A stretch of 64,000 bases of DNA from Deinandra increscens subsp. villosa (Eukaryota > Streptophyta > Magnoliopsida > Asterales > Asteraceae): assembly GCA_039602395.1 (NCBI GenBank), contig JBCNJP010000006.1:53967502-54031501 (forward strand), given 5' to 3'. The translations under genes were made by a program, and so were the position numbers. This document shows, one piece after another, positions 34,437 to 45,523 of the stretch (the first letter of the stretch is position 1; every line of letters starts with the position of its first letter). The notes under the pieces are model-generated. The model worked only from the letters and a program-made list of their open reading frames with translations, did not search any database and was not told where the DNA came from.

Positions 34437-36973
34437 TGTCACACCCCCAAAATACCACTAACGGAGTTTATACCGTTAAGGGGCGCGACTAGACCAGGAT
34501 CCACAACCATAGTTACAAATACTAAACGAATCAGGGTTAGTTCAAACATAAATCATAAGTCAAAGTCTTAATTTACATACGCAGCGGAATAAGTTATTTG
34601 TCTTAGCACTAACCACGTGCTTTACATAAACTTTGTTTTAAATTCCCAATTTAGTTTAAATCAAAACAAAGGTCTTCAAGTGCCATGCCAACCCGCTCCG
34701 GATACTCCTTAGCGATCTGCAAAAGTTTAAACCACGCAAGTGTCAACCTAACGGTTGGTGAGTTCACAGTGGGCTTGTCATGCATTGGCCCGGTCTCATA
34801 ATCATTGTTTGTATCAAAATGTACTTACAAAATATTCATTTGTGAAAAGCAATGCTCGTATTTAATTCTCAGTTTATAAATGATTTGTTCCGTGACCACG
34901 TCATCGGGTATGTACTAGTTCCGTAAAGTTAAAGGACTCAACCGATATCGCGGGTAGCTAATCCGTTGTTCCATGCTCTAAGGAAGTTTGTACCAAAGCT
35001 GACTTATTTTGTGGGGGCCGAGCCATCCCGTACAGTGCGGACCAAGTCATCGCGTTTTCTGCCTCCCCCGTGTCCTCTCGGGACCACGGGCAAATAGGCT
35101 GATATTGTACCTCCGTGCACTCCCCGTGCCACGGGGCGGAGTTTGTCAAACTCCAGTAGATCTACCCAACATCCCCTCGCTTTCACAATTAATGGCACAA
35201 TTTTAGTTGAGGACTTTTAAGTTATAAGGCATCCTTAGAAAACATGTGATATCATATGGTTTAGACTTTAACCTACACTAGCCATATTAAAACAGTTTTC
35301 GTTTCAGAAATCGTTTATTCAGAATTCACAAGTGTTCCCATAAAACACTTCAGATCATCAAGTGGGTGCCAAGCATCCCGTGTTCTTATGTTTATCAGTG
35401 AGGTGCCTAGCACTCTCGAGTTTGTCAGCATTGTTTTCCGTTAAGTTATTCGGTGTGGCCCAGCGAACTCACGGTAAGCGGGTTAGTGACACTCACCTTT
35501 GGTTGCACAGCTACACTTCAAGTAAATCCAATATTGTTGTTTAACGAAGACCTAGAACACGTTTAGGTCCTAAGTATTAGTTTCGTATCCAATCTTTACT
35601 TAACGTCACTATGGCCCATAACATAGCACGTTGCAACTATGACTCGACATACCGACTCACGACACCAATGGTTGATCATAAACAAGGGTTCATTTGAATC
35701 AGATATCAAACATATTTCATCATGGCAAAATCATGCAAGTCATGGCATAACACTTAAGCAAATTTCACAAGTTTGGTTTTTAGGTCAAGTCTTAGTTTCG
35801 CTAGCATAGTTTCGCTAGGCAGTTTCGCTGGGTGCACGGGCAGCACTTTCGCTAGGCAATGCCCGGCAACACAGTTTCGCTAGGCTAGTTTCGCCCGAAA
35901 CTGCTGACGCAGTTTCGCTAGCCTAGTTTCGCAGGGAAACTGGTTTGAACTTTCGTTCAGGTATTTCGCTCGATAGTTTCGCTCGAGCTGGTCTGGTCAG
36001 GTTCCCGGCGACACTATAGTTTCGCTGGTCAGTGTCGCTGGAAGGATACACAATTTCGCTACTTAGTTTCGCCCAGAGAACAACAGTTTCGCTGGTCGCG
36101 AAAAACATACGGATTTGCCTAAAAATCAACCTAACAGCTTCTGATCATACATGCAATTCACTATCTAGCATCCATAGGCATTTACTAGCATAAATCAAGC
36201 AACTTTAACAAGTTTAACATGCATTTTGATCATCAAATCTCTAAAATAGGTTCAAAACCCTAAAATGACCTATTTTGCACAAATCTCTAATCATGGATGG
36301 ATTTCACACGTAAAGTTATCAACTTTATTACAGATCTAGCATCCTAAAGCATATATACAGAAGATCAAGCAATATCATGAAGGTTTGAGCATGCTTTAAG
36401 AAGAAAACATATAGAAAACACATAAAGCATAGATTTTGGGACTCACGGATGATTCTAGGATCGATGAATGAGGTGAGATGATGGTCTCGAGGTTGGGGTC
36501 TTGGTCCTTAGGTGATCTTCTCAGCTGACCAGGAGTGTGTGTGTGTGTGTTGTTGTGTGGTTTGAGCAAATGAGGCTACTAGGGTTTATAATGTTTATTT
36601 ATATCAGAGGCTAGTTTCGCTGGCAGTTTCGCTGGCTGGCGAAACTGGCTCTGATCTCGGGTACATTGATCAGTCTAGCCTGCTACCGGGCGAATCTGTA
36701 ATTTCGCTCGGTAGTTTCGCTGACTACCAAATTCAGGCAATTTTCACATAATCAAGTATTTACAATTAATCATGCTATTCACAATAATAAGTCATGTATT
36801 TAAATCACATTGCACATAAGGACAATTAATGATGAACACATAACACATATGGACGGGTTCGGTGATCAACCAAAGGTCGTGGACGTATTCGGCCTAGTTA
36901 TGCATTAGCTACTTATAACGTAACTAACGGGTTTGTCTAACGGAAGTTAACCTTGAAATTCTCGGGTGTCACA
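34437..36973 (-). repeat. Gypsy copy 1, 5' LTR
   Basis: 2537 bp. The TATA box on the minus strand is at 36596-36603, about 370 bases into the LTR. It carries the same TTTCGC motif clusters as the left LTR. Confidence 0.93.
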
Positions 36974-36978
36974 GATTG

Positions 36979-38657
36979 ACTCTAAAACTGTTATGAGTCA
37001 AATCCAAGAGTTGCAAATCATTCTTCATGATATCCATGCGGAGGGAATGTCACTCAGCGAGACGTTCCAAGTTGCTGCCATGATCGAGAAATTGCCACCA
37101 AGCTGGGTTGATTTCAAGAACTATCTCAAACACAAGAGAAAGGAAATGACCGTTGAAGATCTTGTGGTTCGTCTTCGTATTGAAGAAGACAACAAACTTG
37201 CTCAAAAGAAGAGTGATGTCCCCGAGCAAGCAAATGCCAATATTGTTGAATATGGCCAATCCTCCAAAGGTAACAAAAATAGAGGACGGGCAGAGAAGAA
37301 GAACAAAGGGAAAGGGTTTAATCTTAAACCCAAAGGTGGGGTTGCGAAGAAGAAATTTGACGGCAAATGTTACAACTGTGACAAGCCAGGTCATCGGGCA
37401 AATGAATGTAGACAACCAAAGAAAGATGTCACTCATCAAGCCAATATGGTTGATGATTATGAGAATCTTGTTGCCATGATTTCTGACCTCACAATGATGA
37501 TCTCTGAGGTTAACTTGGTTGGTTCGAATACCAAGGAATGGTGGGTTGACACCGGTGCCACCCGCCATGTTTGTGCCGACAAGAACTTGTTCAACACCTT
37601 CAAGGAGGTTACTAATGGAGAAAAACTCTTCATGGGTAACTCTGCCACTGCTGAAGTCAAAGGTGAGGGTAGTGTGATCTTGAAAATGACATCAGGAAAG
37701 GAACTCACGTTGACCAATGTGTTGTACGTTCCTGAGATTCGAAAGAATCTTGTGTCTGGGTGGTTGTTGAATAAGTTTGGTTTCAAAATGGTGTTTGAGT
37801 CGGATAAGGTCGTGTTGACCAAGAATAGTGTGTATGTTGGAAAGGGCTATGCCCTCAATGGTATGTTCAAACTGAATGTAATGGTTGTTAACAATGCTAT
37901 GAATAAGACTGGTACCAGTTCTGCTTATTTGCTTGAGTCTTCTAATGTGTGGCATGGTAGACTTGGTCATGTTAACTTTAATTCCATTCGTCGTTTGATT
38001 AAATTGAATTGCATACCAACTTTTGATATTGACTCAAACTATAAATGTGAAACATGTGTTGAAGCAAAATTAACTAGATCATCATTCAAACCTGTTGAAC
38101 GAAACACTGAACCTCTCGGTATGATCCACACAGATGTGTGTGATTTGAAATCCATTCCAACTAGAAATGGATTTAAATACTTCATCACGTTTATCGATGA
38201 TTGCACGAAGTATTGTTATGTTTACTTGCTTAAAAATAAAGACGAGGCAATTGAAGCTTTCATTGCATACAAAAATGAAGTTGAGAATCAACTTAAAAGG
38301 AAGATCAAGGTTGTACGAAGTAATAGAGGTGGTGAGTATGTCTCACCATTTGCTGAATTCTGTTTGCAAAACGGAATCGGGCATGAGTTCACTGCACCAT
38401 ATTCACCCCAATCAAATGGGATTGATGAACGGAAAAATCGAACCTTGAAAGAAATGGTGAGTGCCATGCTAGTGAGTTCTGGTGTAAACCAAAACTTATG
38501 GGGGGATGCTATCCTTTCGGCAAACTATCTTTTGAATAGGATACCCCATAAGGAAAGAGATGAAACCCCATACAAGTTATGGTGGAAAAGAAAACCGTCC
38601 TACGAATACCTCAAAGTGTGGGGGTTCCAAAGCAACGGTCTAAAAGGACAAACATGA
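36979..38657 (+). pseudogene. Second copia internal region, right part, truncated
   Basis: The copia frame resumes after the gypsy target duplication and runs through zinc knuckle, protease and integrase. At about 38624 it leaves copia sequence and stops at 38657, so reverse transcriptase, RNase H and the 3' LTR are gone. Compared with the intact copy it has few changes, mostly G-to-A. One turns the second catalytic Asp of integrase into Asn (AAT at 38322-38324); others give E-to-K and R-to-H. It is inactive as a source of protein. Confidence 0.92.
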
Positions 38658-39430
38658 ATTGTATATATCTGAATCTTAATTATTGAATTGTTTAAGAACC
38701 CTAATTACGCTTTATTAATTGCTTCAATTGCTCAGTTTGTATATATCTGAATGTTAATTATTGAATTGTTTAAGAACCCACTGTCGCATAATTCACATTA
38801 TATTTGAAATTTTGTTTAATTCCTTTTTTGTTGTTGTAGAGAATTATGTTGATAACCACATGAATGTGGTGATGGCGCTGATTGGGAATGGATGTAATTT
38901 ATAGTAAACCTTATTTATATTAGGTTATGTAGGTGAAGTCTACAAGATTAAGGTATTAATATAATGTTATGATGAGAGATCTTTAGAAGTAGGTGTGATT
39001 GCTTGAACCGGCTACATAGAGATTTAGTTTAATTTGGTTTTCATGTATTAAGTATGCCATTTGAATAAACTTTTGAATGCTATGAACCAAGTTCTTTTTG
39101 AATCTACAGGTTTTTAAAGATCAAATGTTATGTTGCACCACATCTTATCTTATATTATAGATATACGAATTGAATTTATTATTGTAATGAAGCGGGACTG
39201 CACTATTGCACTAACATGACCTTTTTGAGAATACAGTAATGTGATGTTGTCATTAAATAAATGGTTCTATTTGTGAATGGTTATTGGGATTATAAAGCTT
39301 TATGTGACGTTGTAAAGTATTGAGTTACATTTGCTGCAAATGAGGTACTCATGAATCATGAGTTGCGTCAGTTAATCTATCATTGTCTGTTTGATATATT
39401 TTTGACAGTTATTTATTCCTTTGTCCCCAG
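38625..39430. other. Spacer after the copia break, with a 78-bp period repeat
   Basis: About 41 bases starting GTATATATCTGAAT at 38661 recur at 38739. The rest is T-rich and intron-like, ending in a pyrimidine tract and CCCCAG at 39430. No coding sequence upstream of the SIZ1-like exons was found. Confidence 0.55.
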
Positions 39431-40026
39431 AAAGTTGCAGATTCCAGGGGCAACTGACTTGGCATCAAAAAGTCAAATTGTTTCAAATGTCATATTTGAT
39501 ACAACGTCCAAGGAGGAAGTTGAAGATACTTACCCAAAAGAAAAAGTTCGTTGTCTCTGTGGAAGTACTTTACAGGCAGATTTAATGATACAGGTTTCAA
39601 CATACAATAGTCAATTTGTTCTCCATTATTCTTCTCTTAAACTCATGATGATTTGAATGATTCAATTAGGTTTTCTTGATGCTAATGTCTTTACGTTTTG
39701 TTTTCAGTGTGAAGATAAAAAATGCAGTGTGTCGTAGAATATTGGTTGTGTTATTATACCAAAGAAGCCATTTGACAGTATTCAACCAACACCTCCCACA
39801 ACTTTTTATTGTGAACTTTGCAGGCTTGCTCATGCAGATCCGTAAGTGAATTTGTGAAAAGAAAATTAGTAGCCTTATAATGTTTTGATTTTTAGAATTG
39901 ATTAATAAGACATGACAAATTGACATGCATTTTTTCATAATAGTTTTCGAGCCTTCAGAGTTTGGGTAAGCTTGGGACACCCTTTGTATCCTGTGAAGTG
40001 ACTATTGTCAGTGTCCCTGAAGATGG
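39431..40026 (+). pseudogene. SIZ1 (SUMO E3 ligase) fragment, three exons
   Basis: SIZ1 is the plant SP-RING SUMO E3 ligase. Three consecutive exons with proper splice sites are recognisable. Exon 39431-39593 encodes RKLQ...GATDLASK and the start of the PHD finger, CLCGSTLQADLMI. Exon 39708-39841 encodes CEDKKC...NIGCVIIPKKP...FYCELCRLAHADP. Exon 39959-40026 encodes WVSLGHPLYPVK. Defects are an in-frame TAG in the second exon where family members have codons before NIGCVIIP, and a one-base deletion after PVK in the third. The SAP, PINIT and SP-RING domains are absent. It is a decayed fragment, with introns retained, so it came from DNA and not from a transcript. Confidence 0.85.
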
Positions 40027-40380
40027 GTGAGTCTATAAGTTAATTTCTACAAGTTTTGAGCTATAACCCAAAACACTTTTTTCTACTATATGCTAGAAAA
40101 GTAATTTTTTTAGTGTGGGTCATAACTCATAACTGGTTGGATTGGGCTATAACCCAAAACACTTTTTTCTACTATATCATTACAATAGTTGGTTTCATAT
40201 TTATATAAAACAAGTTATAGGTGTGCATGAAAGTACATTTGGGCGACTTGTGACTCACATGAGTTTAAAGTTTGAACATAACTAAAATCAACCGAATGAA
40301 CTGAAATTACCACCTCTACCCAAGATAATAGGATTAATCTGATGTATTAGTTTTTTGCTTTGGTTTATTTTAGCCTTATT

Positions 40381-40570
40381 TAGGTATAAATTCCGAATCA
40401 GTATCTTTCATGAATGTGGAGGTAATGTTGGTGATGAGGTTCATATTCCATTACCTAAATGGATAAAAGAAATTGGTCAAGGCAACCCCGATATTTATTT
40501 CACAGACAAAGATGGAAGGAGAAACCCTGAAACCTTACTTGGGGAATTGATACTTGCCTATTTTCTGTAA
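40381..40570 (+). pseudogene. Beta-amylase exon fragment
   Basis: Beta-amylase releases maltose from starch. This frame includes [19 protein letters not shown] and [11 protein letters not shown], the highly conserved strand and loop of glycoside hydrolase family 14 that usually continues WGID. Here the frame shifts by one base after NPE(T/C)L: reading one frame over gives the expected WGID. No upstream or downstream beta-amylase exon is visible. It sits about 350 bp after the SIZ1 fragment in the same orientation, although the two genes are unrelated. Confidence 0.85.
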
Positions 40571-40667
40571 GTTCCTGTTTTTATAAACGTAAGGACCTGC
40601 CAAAAAGGAAGGAATGGTTACAACATATTCCTACATTAAAGCTGAAGTCTTACTGTAGTGGATAGTC

Positions 40668-40868
40668 TCCGTTGGTACATTTTTTTCCAACGGATGCTAT
40701 CAAAGGGCCATTAGAGCCATTAAGGCCGAACTTTTACTATAGTAGATAGTTTGTTAGCCTCCGTTGGTACATTTTTTTCCCAACGGATGCTAACAAAGGG
40801 CCATTTCCACATTTCTTTTCTTTGTTAGCCTCCGCTGGTACATATTTTTCCCAACGGATGCTAACAAA
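40668..40868. repeat. Three tandem palindromes (TCCGTTGG...CCAACGGA)
   Basis: Hairpins lie at 40668-40694, 40750-40797 and 40822-40867. The second has an 18-bp near-perfect stem, TTTGTTAGCCTCCGTTGG with CCAACGGATGCTAACAAA, around a T-rich loop of about 12 bases. The units are joined by CCATTTCCACATTTCTTTTC-type spacers. They resemble the subterminal repeats of CACTA-type elements, but no CACTA end was found. Confidence 0.8.
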
Positions 40869-40924
40869 TGCCCATTTCCACATTTCTTTTCCACCGACTG
40901 ACCACATGCAAGCGTAGGCCAATT

Positions 40925-41767
40925 AGCAAAACATGATCCAAATTTTTAATACAAAGGTCGTTACATAATAAAATACAACTTACACGATATAAGGGGGGAG
41001 AGACACGGAGTGGGGAGGGGGTAAGCAAATGAGGTTTGGATAAGTTTATATAGAATTAGAAAAGATGACATCAATTAATTTAACATGAGTTGCAAGAAGG
41101 CCAAAGGATGATGCTTTTATTATAAAAATTATGATGATTAATATGAGATTTATTGGTTAGGAGTTGCAAGAAGTTGGATAGTTTAAGAAGACCGATGGTT
41201 TTTTAATTAATTATATTATTTATTGTTATATGACGTTTATTAATAACCATATTCATTTATTTTCTATGATGATGTATGATGATGATGATGATGATGGTGT
41301 TATTTCAACATGGTGTATTTGTATTTATGACACAATGCTTAATCATGTAGTACCAAGCGCTTGGTTTCAAGTAAACCGTATTTATGATTTAGCATTTATT
41401 ATGGTGTCATAATTGTACCATTGCTCAACTTTAAGTGATATATAGATATTAGATCATATTTACCTATAAACAAAATAAAATTATATCATATTATATTACA
41501 TCATATTTACCTATAAACAAAATGAACTCATGTGATTAATCACTTTACCTATGCACCCCAAATTTTTATTTTTTCTTTTCTCTATGTTTTTTATTTAGTT
41601 TTATACTGTTTGTTTTAAACGTCTAATTTTATATACTTTACGTGATAATTTTTATTTTTTATATCATTTTAAATTCTTTTTTAAAGGGTTTTATTAGTTT
41701 CAATTTTATACTGCTAATTTTAGGAATCTAGTTTTTTTAGTGCTATATTTAACCAGGTCTCTTATTT
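40925..41767. other. Intergenic DNA with an ATG microsatellite
   Basis: A short (GAT)n run lies at about 41277-41297, within a 60-codon noise ORF. No gene is visible. Confidence 0.55.
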
Positions 41768-41970
41768 TAACGTTGTTGTGTAGAACATGTTTTGTTGTTT
41801 GAATGTGATATGTTAATGATCATCTTGTTAGATGATCTTTTATGTTGGATCTGTTTAAACGAAAAGTTTTATTTCCTCCGCTACCTTTAATGGCGAGCAT
41901 GTATCTTTTTTTCTAAAAACTGTCATGTTTCTAGCCTTTCAAATCATAAAATAATTGTATACTTAAGTTG
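41768..41970 (+). repeat. Duplicate of the ICR 3' flank, copy 2
   Basis: Landmarks of 8748-8965 recur here in the same order and orientation: GTTTGAATGTGATATGTT, GTTAGATGATCTTTTATG, AAAAGTTTTATTT, ATGTTTCTAGCCTT and ATAATTGT. Several indels separate the copies. No part of the ICR coding sequence accompanies it. Confidence 0.85.
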
Positions 41971-41974
41971 GCGT

Positions 41975-43500
41975 TTTGTTTCTCTGTAAAAATGAACCAT
42001 ACCCCCTATTAAGGCTTCAAATTTCTTTCTCCTACCTATTGAGATGTGGCATTCTTTAACTCAATCAATATTTTAAAGCCTTAGGCTTCAAAATGGACCA
42101 TAAACACAAGATAACGACCCAAAGAGAATAAAAAGAAGAAAAGAAACGAATAGCGGCCCATGATCTAAATCAAATTAGCCAACTTCGTTCCTTTTTTTTC
42201 CTTCATAATTCAATTCAGGCCTTTAGTTTGAAGGGGTTTCTTCTTCCCCATGGTGTGTGGTTTCCACACAGATTCTTAGAGAGAAAGAGAAGTTGACTCT
42301 TTTATGGTCGAGTTTTATTGTAGCGACCAAACTCACATACAAGATGTATCAGGTGGCGAACACCTACCAATTAACTTCTTATAAAATTTCATGAAAGAAA
42401 CAACATAGAAAATGTTAGAAATTTTAGCCAAAATATGTTTTTCATCAATTTTAGACAAGAAATCTATTTTAAGGGACCCGAGTTAAACATGAATCCGCAG
42501 CCTCAACCATCAATATCGTTTGTTCATTCTTACAACACTGAAGACTACAAGTAGTCGTTGATCAAGAACCTGATTTGAAGACTACAAGAAGATGTTGATA
42601 AAGAACCCGATGAACACCCTCTAGTTTGATTAAATTTACGTTTATGTAACGTTATTTATATTATTTCGTTCTAGTTTTTATACATAATTTTACTAGTTAT
42701 TTCCCATGTATATGACAAGAGTATCGTCGTTTTGTTTTTTTATTTATTTTTAATCAAAAGTGAAACATAACCCTACCCTACAGATTAACCGGGTTTTCGA
42801 AGAAGTTAGTAATCTCCAAAAGTAACTCTGATGTGGTTGAATCCTGAAAAAAAGGCATTAATATACGTGAAATATTATTAAGGGAATTAGTGAATTATGT
42901 CAAACACTCGTCCAAATTACCTAAAAGGACTGAGAGGGGAATTAATGAATTTCGGTAGTGAAGTAGAGATGCAAAAATCGGTTCTTGGGCTGGAACCGGA
43001 ACCAGGTTGGAAACGATTTTTAAGTTTTGAAATAGTAACTAATATGAACCGGGCGGGTAGGGTAGGTGAAACCGGTTTGCTTCTAATCGGTTCTAATAGA
43101 TATATTTTCTAAGATTTAAAACAATAAACAACACAAAATGCATGTTTTTATATATAATAATAGTTCAACTAATACATTCGTTAAAAAATTACTAATTATA
43201 CGTCGATCAAAAGCTTCCAAATTGCCAACTTAGTAAACGGACTTCTATTAACTCAATCATATTTGGCAAGAGATTCTTGAACAACATTCTCATTTTTGTT
43301 AGCATCTTCCAAAGCGTCCATCCGTCTACCGTAGGTTGTGTCAAATCTTACAATAACCATCTGTATTCTCATCTATTTTGTTTTTACCTCATCACTTATA
43401 CACTTCGCTGTAACTTTCTCAACAAATATATCCTTAAGGTGATTTCAGAAATCAACACTGTCATTAATCCCCATCTCCTCATGAAACTATAACAAACAAT
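41975..43500. other. Intergenic DNA, no gene seen
   Basis: GGTTCTTGGGCTGGAACCGGAACC-type wording around 42960-43100 is repeat-like and produces the 71-codon ORF at 42897. No exon structure is recognised. Confidence 0.5.
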
Positions 43501-43510
43501 GCGGTAAATT

Positions 43511-43726
43511 CAGAGCCGGTCCTGAGAATCCTATAAAAAATTTGGGTTCGGGGCGAAAAAATTTCTGGGCCCCCCTAACATACAAAGTCAAGAACTAATA
43601 TAAAAATACCCCTAAACTATACTTTTTTTTAATATATAAAAAATAATTTTTTTAAAATCTCGGACCCTCCAAATTGCCGAGCCCTGGGCGATCACCCGCC
43701 TTGCCCTTGTCCTAGGGCCACCCCTG
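43511..43726. mobile_element. Diverged hAT-type MITE (216 bp)
   Basis: The left end is CAGAGCCGGTCCTGA and the reverse complement of the right end is CAGGGGTGGCCCTAGG. The flanking octamers GGTAAATT and GGCAAGTT agree at six of eight positions, suggesting a decayed 8-bp target duplication. Confidence 0.6.
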
Positions 43727-43734
43727 GGCAAGTT

Positions 43735-44188
43735 TCCCTCCTCCGAATAAGTGGTGTCTAGATACACTTTATTTCATTACAATTATTTATTAAATGCACC
43801 GATCTAAGTACAAACTATATTATTTTAATCGGTTTTTGTAATTAGTTGATTATGAACAAAATGTGCTTAACTTGTTACAAATAAGTTGAACCCGAGCTTT
43901 AACGATTCAGCACTCAAGTTTTAAGCATATTTACATATATATTACTAGTGCTCTAAAATTATTAGAATTTAATTGAGTAACTAAATAAATTTAAAAAAGA
44001 AAAAAGAAAAAATAATTCACTTGTGTTACTTTTGTTTATATGCACGAAGTGCACATGGGCTGTTGGGCTACTACAAAGAAAAAAGAATTAAAAATTGGGC
44101 TGGATACTTGCAAAGTTGTTTTGGGCTTGTGGTGGATACACATCAAACGCGAGAAGGAAATAAATAGGGAATCAACGATTAAAAGAAG
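43735..44188. other. Intergenic spacer
   Basis: AT-rich DNA. The overlapping ORFs at 44036-44263 on both strands extend into the TIR of the next element and are not genes. Confidence 0.5.
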
Positions 44189-44700
44189 GGTGTTGCTAGA
44201 GACACCCAAAAAAATTGCTAGGGACACCGCCCTTAATGGTCCATTAAGGCCATAATGCTCCATTTGTACAAACTTAAATGCCCCATATGCCCTTAATGTC
44301 TAGTTAAGTCTGGACACCTCATTTAACATCTTTTCATAGGGATCCGCGTCAATGATTGGAGAGAGAATTAACTTAAATGCCCAGTTAAGCCCTCAATGGT
44401 GCATTAAGGATCTCAGAAATTTTCTAACTTATTTTTGACCTCTTTTTCCTTCAAATTTGTATTTTATAAAAATTAAAAGTAAGTCTTTTTTATAAAAGTT
44501 TTTATAAAATTTGTTTAACATTTTAGTAACTTATAAATATTAAAATGGTTAATTTGTTATATTCGTTACTAAAAGTTTATAAAGTTCTTTCGAGTACTAA
44601 AAGTTTATAAAGTTTTTTTTTTCGTGAACACGAAAATAAACGATCGTATGGTCGTATAAGTTTAATAATAATAATAATAATATAATAATAATAATAATTG

Positions 44701-45190
44701 TAAGTTCGAAATTCAGTGTATTGGGCGAGATACACAAAACTAGTTGCATTTGCATGAAGTGAACATGTGTACTTATATATGTATATATATGTATTATTTT
44801 TTTATATGAACATGTGTACCTATATATGTGTGTGTACGTATACTAACATGTATCTGATTTTATATATGTTTATATACATCTAAATACTATAAAACGTTGA
44901 AAATGGAAAAACCTTAAGGCAGGGTTAAGGCTTTAATGCAACATTACTGTCAAACTTAATGGCTCATTAAGCTCTTAATGAATCATTATGTTCCACTGTA
45001 ATACCATATTTAGCTTTTTAATGAGGCATTTAGAAACTTAACGGCCCACTAAGGCCTTAATAGGGCATTTAACTTTTTAATTGGGAATTTAACTTTTTAA
45101 TGGGACATTTATTATTACTATTAAAATTATTATTATTAGTAAACTTATTATTATATATTTATGTTTATTATTATTGTTATTATTATAAAA
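44701..45190 (+). repeat. 0.6-kb tandem unit, isolated left copy
   Basis: It starts with TAAGTTCGAAATTCAGTGTATTGGGCG, runs through ATATATGTGTGTGTACGTATA and CCTTAAGGCAGGGTTAAGG, and ends with TTTTTAATGGGACATTTATT plus a TTATTA-rich stretch. It is the same unit as at 60181, 60811 and 61531. The Helitron and gypsy insertions separate it from them. Confidence 0.85.
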
Positions 45191-45226
45191 CCTAAACAAA
45201 ATACAACTTCTAAATCAAATAGAATG

Positions 45227-45400
45227 CCATATTATATTCTTGATGCACAATGTACAAGTTTTTGATGCAGCCAAATGAAATATAATTTCATATTATATTT
45301 GTGATGCATATTGTACAACTGTCCAATGCTTTAGTTTCCTTATCATTGCTATATTATATTCATGATGCACACTGTACAAGTATTCAATGCTTTCTTTTTC
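45227..45400. repeat. Three tandem ~62-bp repeats
   Basis: CATATTATATT(C/T)-TGATGCACA-TGTACAA wording occurs at about 45227, 45288 and 45350, each followed by (T/C)AATGCTTT-like ends. Confidence 0.75.
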
Positions 45401-45523
45401 TTTATCATCGATTGCAGATGAGATAACCCTCTCACCTCAGAAACCCTACATCGCCACCACAGCCCACACACCACCGACAGCCACCGCTCGCTGCGATTTT
45501 CCAATCATCACCATAACCCTCGC

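Larger units (their letters stand above)
26455..36973 (-). mobile_element. Ty3/gypsy Tekay-type chromovirus, copy 1
   Basis: A 10,519-bp element on the minus strand inserted in the copia gag. The 5-bp target duplication GATTG lies at 26450-26454 and 36974-36978, and removing the insert restores the copia frame. LTRs of 2535 and 2537 bp start TGTGACACCC and end GGGTGTGACA (minus strand). They differ by two substitutions (27057/35038 region and 27608/35589 region) and one GT repeat unit, so the insertion is very recent. Primer site, polyprotein and polypurine tract are all present. Long LTRs and a chromodomain place it in the Tekay/Del lineage. Confidence 0.95.

Noticed and set aside
38640..40930. 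CACTA ends around the SIZ1/beta-amylase fragments
   Set aside because: TACTGTAGTGG near 40650 resembles a CACTA end in reverse, but no matching left end or 3-bp target duplication was found.
44040..44263. Overlapping 71- and 75-codon ORFs on both strands
   Set aside because: They run into the terminal repeat of the outer TIR element and have no family resemblance.
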